DNA of 32,458 nucleotides from Arthrobacter crystallopoietes BAB-32 (GTDB lineage: Bacteria > Actinomycetota > Actinomycetes > Actinomycetales > Micrococcaceae). Shown here piece after piece: positions 19,281-30,723 of this stretch. Under the pieces are notes generated by a model. That model was not told the DNA's origin. It did no database searches and worked only from the letters and a program-made list of their open reading frames with translations. Each line of letters starts with the position of its first letter. The stretch's first letter is position 1. Both the position numbers and the translations under genes were made by a program. The stretch spans positions 1-32,458 of the forward strand of contig NZ_ANPE02000121.1 of the NCBI RefSeq assembly GCF_000328305.2, in the 5' to 3' direction.

Positions 19281-19973
19281 TCAATTGTGCCTCACCGGCC
19301 GCTGTGGCAGTTCCGGCGCCACCCGCCGCTCCAGCGCGGCCACGGCTTCCGGCGGCAGGGCCAGCAGCCCGTCGAGTTCCTTCCGCGCGCGGCGGTAGGC
19401 CAGCTGGCGCTCGGCCGGGGTTCCGGCGCGGTCCACGGCCATCGTCAGGAGCCGCCGCGCCGTGTTCAGCCGCTGGCGCTCGGGACCGGTGAAGTGCTGG
19501 TCCTTGATCCGGCGGGCCTCGCGCTCGGCGATCTCGAAGGCCACCTCGAATGTGCGCACGGCATCGCGGTACTCCTGCAGCCGTTCCGTGGTGGAGATGT
19601 CCTCTGCCTGCTGCGGACGCAGCCCGTCGGCGGCGCGCTTGGCCCGCAGGAATTCCACGGTCAGCGGTTCGCGCACGTCCGACATCATTGGATAGTCGAT
19701 CAGCTTGGCAACGTCCAGCTCGTACTCCAGCCAGCGCGCGTTGACGGCGTCGTGGTCCGCCATGACTGCGGCGGTGTCCCGGCGGAGCTGGTCCAGCCAG
19801 GCCGCGGCACTGTCCCGCCGCTCCCGCTCGGCCCGGGCCTCTGCCTGTCGGTGGACCTTGTGCCTGTGATGGCGCTTCCGACCGCGGCGGAAGCGTTCTC
19901 CCACGCTGGAGAACACGGCGAAGCCCACCCAGATCATCCACCAGGGAAAGCCATCAGCGAAGAGCTCATCCAC
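19281..19973 (-). CDS. Membrane-anchored coiled-coil protein of unknown function
   Basis: 230 aa, not recognised as any named family. One hydrophobic segment at residues 9-24 (FPWWMIWVGFAVFSSVG) is followed at once by a basic run (RRGRKRHHRHKVHRQ), predicting a cytoplasmic C-terminal body (positive-inside rule). The rest is Ala/Arg/Glu-rich and likely helical or coiled-coil. The start is GTG at 19973 with GGTGAG upstream. It lies between a GNAT gene and a DUF2087 gene, all minus strand, and nothing in the context indicates a job. Confidence 0.65.
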   Translation of the reverse strand: MDELFADGFPWWMIWVGFAVFSSVGERFRRGRKRHHRHKVHRQAEARAERERRDSAAAWLDQLRRDTAAVMADHDAVNARWLEYELDVAKLIDYPMMSDVREPLTVEFLRAKRAADGLRPQQAEDISTTERLQEYRDAVRTFEVAFEIAEREARRIKDQHFTGPERQRLNTARRLLTMAVDRAGTPAERQLAYRRARKELDGLLALPPEAVAALERRVAPELPQRPVRHN

Positions 19974-20051
19974 GGCCGCTCACCCTTACATGGTGGCATG
20001 CAGCGACCGGGCACTCAACGCTGCCAGCTCCGATGACGCCGGCCCGCCGAG

Positions 20052-20561
20052 TCAGGCGCGGCGGTAGGCGCTGCCGTCCCGTTCCCGGTCCAGGCAACGG
20101 TAGTCCACCAGCGCCCGGCGGAGCTTCGGAACATCGTTGGTGAACTCAGCCAGCCTGACGTTCAGCTCCCTCTCCGTCAGAGTCTGGTCCGGGCCGATCA
20201 CCCGGTCCCGCAGGTAGTGCAGGACCTTCAGCCGGTCCGAAGCCCGGCGCGGGAGCACGTCGATGCGCCCGTCCGGCAGGAACCGCTCCGGGCCGGCCGG
20301 CTCTGTCCGCCGGCCAGCAGCCAAGGCTGCCTTGAAGACCTCGCCGTCGGCGAGCAACCGGCCGGCCTCGTCCCGCACCAGGCCGGAGCCGACGAGCCTG
20401 CTGCGTTCCTTCGGCGTCATCACCGGCTGCTGGCCCAAGACCACCGCCGCATACAGCTCGCGCAACCGGTGGCTGGCGAGGGCGGACAGCAGCTGCTGCC
20501 ACCCCGCTGCCGCGGTGACCTGCCCCGCGTCGCGTGGTTCCGGCGTCGTACCTGTGGACAT
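20052..20561 (-). CDS. DUF2087-domain protein
   Basis: 169 aa. The C-terminal 80 residues fit DUF2087: RFLPDGRIDVLPRRASDRLK, a LHYLRD helix, ELNVRLAEFTNDVPKLRRALVDY and LDRERDGSAYRRA at the end. The pattern resembles a winged-helix module found alone or fused to ArsR-like DNA-binding domains. The N-terminal part is helical and resembles a small DNA-binding fold (KERSRLVGSGLVRDEAGRL). A regulator is plausible but unproven. The start is ATG at 20561 with GGAGG six nt upstream, 13 nt after the ligA stop, so probably co-transcribed with ligA. Confidence 0.78.
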   Translation of the reverse strand: MSTGTTPEPRDAGQVTAAAGWQQLLSALASHRLRELYAAVVLGQQPVMTPKERSRLVGSGLVRDEAGRLLADGEVFKAALAAGRRTEPAGPERFLPDGRIDVLPRRASDRLKVLHYLRDRVIGPDQTLTERELNVRLAEFTNDVPKLRRALVDYRCLDRERDGSAYRRA

Positions 20562-20574
20562 CCCTGGCCTCCGT

Positions 20575-24470
<3,896 letters not shown>

Positions 24471-24477
24471 ATCTTCG

Positions 24478-24506
24478 ATATTATTCTAATGTGATCGAAG
24501 ACACAA
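24478..24506 (-). promoter_or_regulatory. Leaderless promoter of the HNH gene
   Basis: On the minus strand TTGTGT (-35, 24506-24501), a 17-nt spacer and TAATAT (-10, 24483-24478) are followed after seven nt by ATG at 24470. Spacing is optimal throughout and predicts transcription starting at the A of the ATG. It is the most canonical promoter I find in the window. Confidence 0.65.
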
Positions 24507-24618
24507 TGGTTCTGTTAGGGAAGTGTGGAAACGAAGGGAAGGACAATGAGATGCAGAACAAGCGGGACACAGTCCGCCCATTACGGGAACCGCCTAACAC
24601 GCAGAAGGCGAAAGCGAT

Positions 24619-25335
24619 TCAGTCCTCGGCGTCGGCCTGCGCATCGAGCAGCGGCAGGTCGGCCGCCGTGACCAAATGGGAGGTAACCGCGTGTTCCACC
24701 AGGCGTGCGCGGCGGTTGGACGCCAGCTTGCCGCCTCCGCCGCGCAGTCCGACCACGCCGACCCGGTCCAGTTTGTCGCAGACATTGTCCAGCTTGCGGT
24801 TGAATTTGGTCATCGGCCAGCCGAGCCGGGCGGCCGCTTGGGTCGAAGACGGGATCGAGCTCAGTCCAGTGCCGTCCCTTCTCAGCATGGGCTCTGCCAG
24901 AGCGACAATGAGCGCCTTCTGCGAGTCAGTAAAAACCACCGGCCCGATGGTCGTCTCCCCCACCGTGTCATGGGCGCGTGCTTCCTGCCGGAACGCCGGA
25001 GTCTTGACATGAACGGAAAGCTCGTAGGTGGTTGGCCCGGCCGTAAAGACGACATTGGTCTGGCTGAAGACCATCGGAATCCGGGCACCCGGCGCCAACC
25101 AGGCCTGCATGCCTCCGCTGCTGTCCGCAATGGTCGCCGAGATCATCGAGCCCACGTTCGACATCCACCACATGCCGTCGTAGCGCGCGAGCTCCAGGAA
25201 CTTCCGGTGCAGGTACGGGTTGTCATCGATCTCCAGATCGCCCTCTCGCCCGATGCAGAAAACTTCATCATCCCTGGCTTCGAACCATTCGCCGCAGAAC
25301 TCGATCCTGAGTTCCGCTCCGACGCTTGCCCCCAT
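24619..25335 (-). CDS. Degenerate-FHA protein with winged-helix-like C-terminus
   Basis: 238 aa. Residues about 8-110 look like an FHA fold: FCIGREGDLEIDDNPYLHRKF keeps the GR and His but lacks the usual Ser of SxxH, and SNVGS stands where NGT normally is, so phosphothreonine binding may be altered or lost. Residues about 130-225 contain FTDSQKALIVALAEPMLRR and KFNRKLDNVCDKLDRVG, a helix-turn-helix-like arrangement. It is the last gene of the phospho-signalling cluster, 87 nt after the kinase stop, with GAAGGGAAG before the ATG at 25335. It could be an output regulator of the kinase; that is inference from position and domains. Confidence 0.75.
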   Translation of the reverse strand: MGASVGAELRIEFCGEWFEARDDEVFCIGREGDLEIDDNPYLHRKFLELARYDGMWWMSNVGSMISATIADSSGGMQAWLAPGARIPMVFSQTNVVFTAGPTTYELSVHVKTPAFRQEARAHDTVGETTIGPVVFTDSQKALIVALAEPMLRRDGTGLSSIPSSTQAAARLGWPMTKFNRKLDNVCDKLDRVGVVGLRGGGGKLASNRRARLVEHAVTSHLVTAADLPLLDAQADAED

Positions 25336-25422
25336 CGTGTGATTCTTCCCTTCCGATCCATCGTTTCAGCCGCTGAGCCGGCTTCCCGGGCGGCAGTTCA
25401 AGGCCCCCCGGTTGTTACTAGG

Positions 25423-27006
25423 TCAGTCCGCGCAGCCGCGGACCGGATCCGACGATTTCCCGTTGGCCCGCAGCACCACTACTTCGATGCAGGTCCGGTC
25501 ATTTTCGGCAACGGGAACGGTGACGGTGTCCTCGCGGGTCCGTTCGGGCTCGCCCTTGCCCAAGGCGGTGACCGGGGTCCAGATGAACATGTCCCCGTCC
25601 CGCTCGTCCGGATTGGTCCAGCTGAAGGTGGCCCGGCCGGCGTCGATCTTTCCGTCAAGATCCTCAGGCGGCACGATGTTGCCGGCCAAACCGTCAATTG
25701 CATTGGCGGGCGGCTGGCTGACCGGCGGCGGCGCTGCTTCCTCTTCCGGGGCAGGCATGTTGACGATAGCGGCGGCTCCGCCCACAAGCACCAACGCAGC
25801 GGCAGTCGCGCCAATGATGGCCAGCGGCTTCCGTTTTCCACGGCCGACGGCGGAGTCCTCCGCGGGCTGTTGGGTTCCGCTTGGCATGGCCGGGGCGGCT
25901 TGCCGCAGCACGGTGGCGTCGTCGGCCGCGGGGCAAGCGCCGTCCTGCCCGGGCCGCCGGGCCGTGGTGTCCGCACCACTGGCGGCAGGAACGGTACGGG
26001 TGGTGTCCCGGTCCGGGAAGACGGGACGTGCCAGCGTGGGCGAACGCGTGGTGCCGTCCGGGTCTATCGAGACCACCTGGCGGACCCGGGTGGCATCGCC
26101 GTGTTCGTCGGCGGGGGCATCGTCTGCGGCATGGGCCTCTTCGAGCACTTCGAACGGCGTTACCGACAGATTCAGTTCCGCCTGGATCCGCTGCAGGGCC
26201 AGCGCGAAGGCGTGCGCCGAGCGGAAGCGCGACGACGGGGACTTCGCCATGGCCGTGGCCAGCGCCAGTTCCAGCGATTCGGGGACATCGGCGCGCCGCA
26301 GCGAAGGCAGCGGCGCCGTCGCGATGCGGCTCATCAGTTCGCGCTGGGAGTTGTCCCCGCCCGGCCGCACGAAGGGCGAACGCCCGGCCAGCAGCGTGTA
26401 GAGCGTGGCGCCGAGGGCCCAGACGTCGATCTTGGTGCCGTCGGCATGGTCGCTGTGGAAGGCTTCGGGCGGCGACCACGGAATGGACATGCCGGCGTCG
26501 TCGTCGGCGCTGTCCATGGTGCCGGAAATGCCGAAGTCGGTCAGCGCCGGCCGGTTGTAGTCGGTGACCAGGATGTTGGCAGGCTTGATATCGCGGTGCA
26601 CGATGCCGGCACGGTGCGCGGTTTCGACGGCGGAGGCCACCTGGACGCCGAGCGAGAGCACCTCGTCCACACCGAGCGGGCCGCGCCGGTACCGCGCATC
26701 GAGGCTCGGCCGCGAGCAGTACTCCATGGCCAGGTAGGAATGGCCGTCCGCTGTGATGTCCGCTTCGTAGATCGTCACGATAAACGGGTGGGTGGACAGC
26801 TGGGCCATCAGGTTGGCTTCGGATTCGAAGCGCCGGCGCGCGCCCTCCGTCTTCAAGTCGGCAATGAGGACCTTGACCGCGACCTTGCGCTTCGGCCGGT
26901 CCTGCTCGTAGAGGTAGACGTCGGAGAAGCCGCCGGACCCCAGCAGGCTGACGTAGCGGTAGCCGTCAATGGCAGGCGGCGGCGCAGGCGGACGCTTGGA
27001 ACTCAC
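25423..27006 (-). CDS. Membrane Ser/Thr protein kinase (PknB-like) with extracellular domain
   Basis: 527 aa. The kinase domain (about 15-275) has glycine loop LLGSGGFSDVY, Lys45 in VAVKVL, HRDIKPANIL with Asp139, DFG at 157-159 and WSPPEAF in place of APE; all catalytic residues are intact. A disordered juxtamembrane segment (about 290-392) contains several Thr motifs. One helix (LAIIGATAAALVLVGGAA, about 395-412) precedes an outside domain of about 110 residues with two Cys (ENDRTCIEV, VRGCAD), probably fibronectin-III-like and without PASTA repeats. The GTG start at 27006 overlaps the previous TGA (GTGA). It presumably phosphorylates the FHA partners encoded upstream and is reversed by the PP2C enzyme. 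Confidence 0.93.
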   Translation of the reverse strand: MSSKRPPAPPPAIDGYRYVSLLGSGGFSDVYLYEQDRPKRKVAVKVLIADLKTEGARRRFESEANLMAQLSTHPFIVTIYEADITADGHSYLAMEYCSRPSLDARYRRGPLGVDEVLSLGVQVASAVETAHRAGIVHRDIKPANILVTDYNRPALTDFGISGTMDSADDDAGMSIPWSPPEAFHSDHADGTKIDVWALGATLYTLLAGRSPFVRPGGDNSQRELMSRIATAPLPSLRRADVPESLELALATAMAKSPSSRFRSAHAFALALQRIQAELNLSVTPFEVLEEAHAADDAPADEHGDATRVRQVVSIDPDGTTRSPTLARPVFPDRDTTRTVPAASGADTTARRPGQDGACPAADDATVLRQAAPAMPSGTQQPAEDSAVGRGKRKPLAIIGATAAALVLVGGAAAIVNMPAPEEEAAPPPVSQPPANAIDGLAGNIVPPEDLDGKIDAGRATFSWTNPDERDGDMFIWTPVTALGKGEPERTREDTVTVPVAENDRTCIEVVVLRANGKSSDPVRGCAD

Positions 27007-28631
27007 AGCAGGTCCTCGAAACGCAGGGAGACGCCGTCGCCCAAGTCGGCGATGTCGCCGTCGAACAGGATCATGGACTCGCCCTGGCCCAAGCGGCGCG
27101 GCGGCTGCCCATCGCGGATCAGCATGGTCCCGTTGGTTGCCTTCAGGTCGCCGAGGATGACGTGCCAGCCCTCCAGCCGTACCTCCAGGTGGGATCGCGA
27201 GATGTCGCCGCTGACGCTGCGGACCTGGACCAGCTGGGGCATGACGCTGCCCTGGACCCGGGAGGCGGACGGCTGCCGGCCCACGATGACCGGACGGTCC
27301 AGTTCGATGACTTCGCCGGAAGACAGGCGCATCTTGCCCAGGCTGGGCCGCTTGACCTCGCGGGCGTCATGGGCCAGCGGCGCCGCGCAACTGGAGCAGG
27401 ACGCGCGGGTCGGCGGGTTGGCGTGGCCCTGCGGACAGACTCGGGCCAACACCATCGGGCCCGTTGCCGGCGGCTCAGCCGCAGCGGCCCCGGCCGGAGG
27501 ACTTGCTGCCAGGTCCTTCAGGTCGCTTCGCATCAGTGTTTGGCCGTCATGGTCGCCTTTGGGTGCAGGCAACATGGGCCCGGCTGTAGGGGAAGGCACG
27601 TGTTGAGCGGCCTCGGCAGCCTTCGATTCCGCCGCGCGTGCACGGGCAGAGGCGGACGGGGTCAGCCAGGGAACGGAGTCGATCAGGCTGACGGCGGGCG
27701 TCTCCGGGGCTGGCGGTTGCGGCACCGTACGGGCCGGCATGCCGCTGGCGACGGCGGGCGTCGGGGTTACGGGGTTTGGCTCGGCCGTTTCCGGAACAGT
27801 GTTCGCCGGCAGGTTCGCCCGCTGGGCCTTGGTATGAACGACCGTCTCTTCGAGGTCCTCCTCACCGGCGCCGGTCGGTGCCTCCGCATCCTCGTCTCCC
27901 GGCGAGAGGATCGTGTCGGCTGTGGCGGGAGCATCCAAGCCGTCCAGGTCATAGACGCCCGTCTGTTCGAGTGCCTCGGGCACGTCCGGCGTTGCCGGAC
28001 CGCGGCCGGAGTCCTGCTGCCGGGCTTCTCCGGGCCGATCGCTCGGGCCGGCAGGGTCAACTTCAGCCGCCGGGGCTTGGCTGGAAGGCTCAGCTGCGGA
28101 AACGATGGAGGCGCTTACAGGTGCCGCGACCATGGGAGCTCCCGCCGGCGAAACCACAGCTCGTTCGGCACCCACGGTGCCCGCGCCGTCGTCGTTTCCC
28201 ACCCGGATGCCGCCCAGCTGCACCACGCCTTCGCTCAACGGCAGCCAGCGGCACTGGCCTTCCTTGCCCTCGTTGATGACGACGTCGAAAAGTTCCTGCT
28301 CGGGCAGCAGCCGCTCGGCCCAGGTGGTGACACCCTTGCCGGAGAGCTCGGCCGCTCCGGCGTTGCCGTCGGCGTTGACCACCACGTCGCCGCGCAGGAT
28401 GGTGTGCAGCTGGCCGCTGAAGGACACGATCGCGAATTCAGGCAGCGCCGAGAGGTCGCTTCCGTAGGCGTTGATCACAGCGCCCAGGACGGACTGCAGG
28501 GTCGGCTGGCCGGCCAGCACGTCCCACAGTTCGTGGACCACTTCATCCCGCGCCCCGCTGTCCAGCAGCACAATGGTGCCGCCGCGGACCAGGCCCAGCC
28601 AGGGGCCGGGACGGTAGGAAACGGCTGCCAT
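27003..28631 (-). CDS. FHA-domain protein with zinc ribbon and long disordered linker
   Basis: 542 aa. The N-terminal 145 residues are a beta-rich domain I do not recognise (SYRPGPWLGLVRGGTIVLLD). Residues about 150-390 are Ala/Pro/Thr/Glu-rich and disordered, with acidic-Thr motifs around Thr240 and Thr263. A short zinc ribbon follows (CPQGHANPPTRASCSSC, Cys399, Cys412, Cys415 with His403). The C-terminal FHA domain is intact: Gly451-Arg452, SRSH at 478-481 and NGT at 500-502, so it should bind phosphothreonine. No membrane segment. The start ATG at 28631 shares one base with the PP2C stop (TGATG), and the end overlaps the kinase start. Likely a phospho-dependent adaptor for the kinase. Confidence 0.88.
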   Translation of the reverse strand: MAAVSYRPGPWLGLVRGGTIVLLDSGARDEVVHELWDVLAGQPTLQSVLGAVINAYGSDLSALPEFAIVSFSGQLHTILRGDVVVNADGNAGAAELSGKGVTTWAERLLPEQELFDVVINEGKEGQCRWLPLSEGVVQLGGIRVGNDDGAGTVGAERAVVSPAGAPMVAAPVSASIVSAAEPSSQAPAAEVDPAGPSDRPGEARQQDSGRGPATPDVPEALEQTGVYDLDGLDAPATADTILSPGDEDAEAPTGAGEEDLEETVVHTKAQRANLPANTVPETAEPNPVTPTPAVASGMPARTVPQPPAPETPAVSLIDSVPWLTPSASARARAAESKAAEAAQHVPSPTAGPMLPAPKGDHDGQTLMRSDLKDLAASPPAGAAAAEPPATGPMVLARVCPQGHANPPTRASCSSCAAPLAHDAREVKRPSLGKMRLSSGEVIELDRPVIVGRQPSASRVQGSVMPQLVQVRSVSGDISRSHLEVRLEGWHVILGDLKATNGTMLIRDGQPPRRLGQGESMILFDGDIADLGDGVSLRFEDLL

Positions 28632-29485
28632 CAGAGCTCCCCCTCGGTCGGTGCTGTGCCCGGCCCGCCCGGGAGCGGCCGAGGCAGTGTGTTGGATTCC
28701 TCCGCCTCCGGACGCGGCGCGGTGGCCTCTTGCTCGGCTTCCCGGGCGGTATCCGCCGCGTCGACCACCAGCACGGTGATGTTGTCGCGGCCGCCGGAAC
28801 GGAGCGCGGCCTGGATCAGGGCCTGCACGGCGTCCTGGGGCCGCGGCGTGGATGTCAGGATCGAGTAGATATGCGCATCACTGACCTCGGACGTCAGCCC
28901 GTCGGAACAGATCAGCAGCCGGTCCCCGGGTTCCACCGGGAGCATCCAGAAGTCCGGTTCGGCGTCATCGCCGGTGCCGAGTGCGCGGGTGACGACGTGC
29001 CGGCGGGGGTGCACCAGCGCTTCCTGCGCGGTGATCCGGCCGGCTTCCAGGAGCTCCTGGACTTCGGAGTGGTCGATGCTGACCTGCTCCAGCTTGCCCT
29101 GGTTCAGCCGGTAGGTCCGCGAGTCGCCCACGTTGAACACCAGCCAGTACGGCATGTTGCGCTCTTCCACCAGCGCCGCGCCGGTGACCGTCGTGCCGGC
29201 ACGGGAGGCGGCGGCAATCCGGATCCGGCGGTCGGCATCGACCAGCAGCTGCTGCATCTGCGCGGCGCCGAGGGGACGTTCCCGGGCATACTCGGCCAGG
29301 GTTTCCACGCAAATGCGGCTCGCGACCTCGCCGGCCTCGTGGCCGCCCATGCCGTCAGCCACGGCGAACAGCGGGGCCGCCGCGACAAAGGAGTCTTCGT
29401 TGAGTTCCCGGCGCAACCCCCGGTCCGTGCCTGCTCCGACGGTGAGTCGGATGGAGTCAATATGCCGTTCTTGGTCGCTGGTCAT
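28631..29485 (-). CDS. PP2C-family Ser/Thr phosphatase (PstP-like)
   Basis: 284 aa, a cytoplasmic metal-dependent phosphatase without a membrane segment (mycobacterial PstP has one). Metal ligands and motifs are complete: RRELNEDSF with Asp31, VADGMGGHEAG with Asp44, FNVGDSRTYR, ICSDGLTSEV with Asp195, and GGRDNITVLVVD with Asp234. The last 40 residues are a Pro/Glu-rich tail. The start is ATG at 29485, overlapping the preceding stop (ATGA); the frame is open further upstream but that part lies inside the FHA gene. It should counteract the Ser/Thr kinase encoded two genes downstream. Confidence 0.95.
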   Translation of the reverse strand: MTSDQERHIDSIRLTVGAGTDRGLRRELNEDSFVAAAPLFAVADGMGGHEAGEVASRICVETLAEYARERPLGAAQMQQLLVDADRRIRIAAASRAGTTVTGAALVEERNMPYWLVFNVGDSRTYRLNQGKLEQVSIDHSEVQELLEAGRITAQEALVHPRRHVVTRALGTGDDAEPDFWMLPVEPGDRLLICSDGLTSEVSDAHIYSILTSTPRPQDAVQALIQAALRSGGRDNITVLVVDAADTAREAEQEATAPRPEAEESNTLPRPLPGGPGTAPTEGEL

Positions 29486-30723
29486 GCCTGCCCAATGATG
29501 AAGCTGCGGTCGCCGAAATGCACTGTGTCTCCGATCAAGGCTTGGGCGGGGCTGCCCGGCGTGAGCTGCTGGCGGACACCGTCCGCGCCGGTGACCGCGG
29601 TGCCATTGGTGGAGTTGCGGTCTCCGACCCAGACGGTATTGCCCTCCACGCGCAGCTGCAGGTGCGTCTTCGACACGGAGCGGCCCATGTCGGCGAAGTC
29701 GATGAGTTGGTCGACGTCCTCGCCCTGTGCCGCTGCCGGGTTGCGGCCGATCAGGGCGCTCCCCTCGACCTGGACTTCGCGCCCGTCGTCGAAGCGGATG
29801 GTGACACCCGCCGGCCGGGTGGCCGGTGCGGGCGCGGCGGCCGCAGCTTCGGTGCGTACCCGGGTGAATGCCAGGTCGTCGTCGGCGTGGGCCCCGGCTT
29901 GGGACACACCGGGAACGGACGACGCCGGTGCCTCCGGCGCCAGTGAGGTCGCCGGCGCGGTGCCGGCCGCCGTCGTCGTACTTGTGGCCGGTTCGGCGGG
30001 CGCGCTGAAGCCGGGGATGCCGGAAATAATGCTGCCGGAGGCAGCGGCATTCGCGTCGAAGGCCGGCCACTGCTGGCCTGCGAACGGAGACCCGCCGCCT
30101 GCCGCCGGGGCTGCGGCTGCCTGGCCCGTCGCGTTGACGGGTCCGGCCATGGCACCGGCGAAGGCGCCCTGCGGTGCCGCTCCCCCGGGTCCGAAGCCGG
30201 CCGCGCCGTACAAGCCGCCGGTCGTCAGCGGATCGCGGCCCGCGTTGACGTCCAGCACCAGCGTCTTGGCCACCTTGTCATGCCAGCCCTGGCGCTTGTG
30301 GTTGCTGTCCCACAGGTTCGAGATGGTCACCACGATGGGGCCGGCGACCGGCACCACGCCGCTGACGGCGAGGATGAGGCCGCGGATGAAGATCGCGGCG
30401 AGGCCCGGGGCCTCGCCGTCCTCGTTGGCGGTGCGGAGGCCGAGCAGGAGGTTGCCCGGGGTCTTGCCCGAACGGGCTTCCCAGATCCACTTCCAGACCG
30501 TGTAGGCCAGGGCCAGCAGCGCAGCGATGGAGAGCCAGAGGAGCATGCCGCCGAGGGCACCGGCCGCGTCGGCTTCGCTGCCGCTGGCCGCGGCCTGCAG
30601 CACGGCGGGCATGCTGATGCCGTAGGCGATGCCCACCACCACGACGGGAGGGATTCGGTCGATCGCCCATGCGCCGAATCTCTTGCCAGCCGACGCGCTG
30701 ACGAGGTTCAGTCTTGCCGCCAC
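29482..30723 (-). CDS. RDD-membrane-domain protein with C-terminal FHA domain
   Basis: 413 aa. The N-terminal RDD domain (about 10-160) has GKRFGAWAIDRIPP with the family's Arg and Asp, three to four hydrophobic helices, SGKTPGNLLLGLRT and HDKVAKTLVLD. A Pro/Ala-rich linker (about 165-310) includes DDDLAFTRVRTE. The C-terminal FHA domain has IGRNP, SVSKTH and RNSTNGTAV, with all phosphothreonine-contacting residues. It probably tethers phosphorylated partners to the membrane. The start is GTG at 30723, 16 nt inside the preceding transglutaminase-like gene, with GGGAG about ten nt upstream. Confidence 0.9.
   Translation of the reverse strand: MAARLNLVSASAGKRFGAWAIDRIPPVVVVGIAYGISMPAVLQAAASGSEADAAGALGGMLLWLSIAALLALAYTVWKWIWEARSGKTPGNLLLGLRTANEDGEAPGLAAIFIRGLILAVSGVVPVAGPIVVTISNLWDSNHKRQGWHDKVAKTLVLDVNAGRDPLTTGGLYGAAGFGPGGAAPQGAFAGAMAGPVNATGQAAAAPAAGGGSPFAGQQWPAFDANAAASGSIISGIPGFSAPAEPATSTTTAAGTAPATSLAPEAPASSVPGVSQAGAHADDDLAFTRVRTEAAAAAPAPATRPAGVTIRFDDGREVQVEGSALIGRNPAAAQGEDVDQLIDFADMGRSVSKTHLQLRVEGNTVWVGDRNSTNGTAVTGADGVRQQLTPGSPAQALIGDTVHFGDRSFIIGQA

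Noticed and set aside
24491-24618. Plus-strand frame starting GTG 24491 upstream of the FHA-like gene
   Set aside because: It runs into the antisense of the FHA-like gene, has no ribosome site, and its start lies in the HNH promoter. I see no gene or clear terminator in 24507-24618, only a weak bulged stem near 24563-24577.
24676-27606. 976-codon open frame antisense to the FHA-like, kinase and FHA genes
   Set aside because: It crosses three well-supported genes, has Arg/Gly-rich low-complexity content and no domain signature.
29486-30070. Long N-terminal extension of the PP2C frame
   Set aside because: It overlaps the FHA domain of the RDD-FHA gene completely, reads as Arg/Gly-rich shadow sequence, and the ATGA overlap at 29482-29485 gives a normal PP2C N-terminus.
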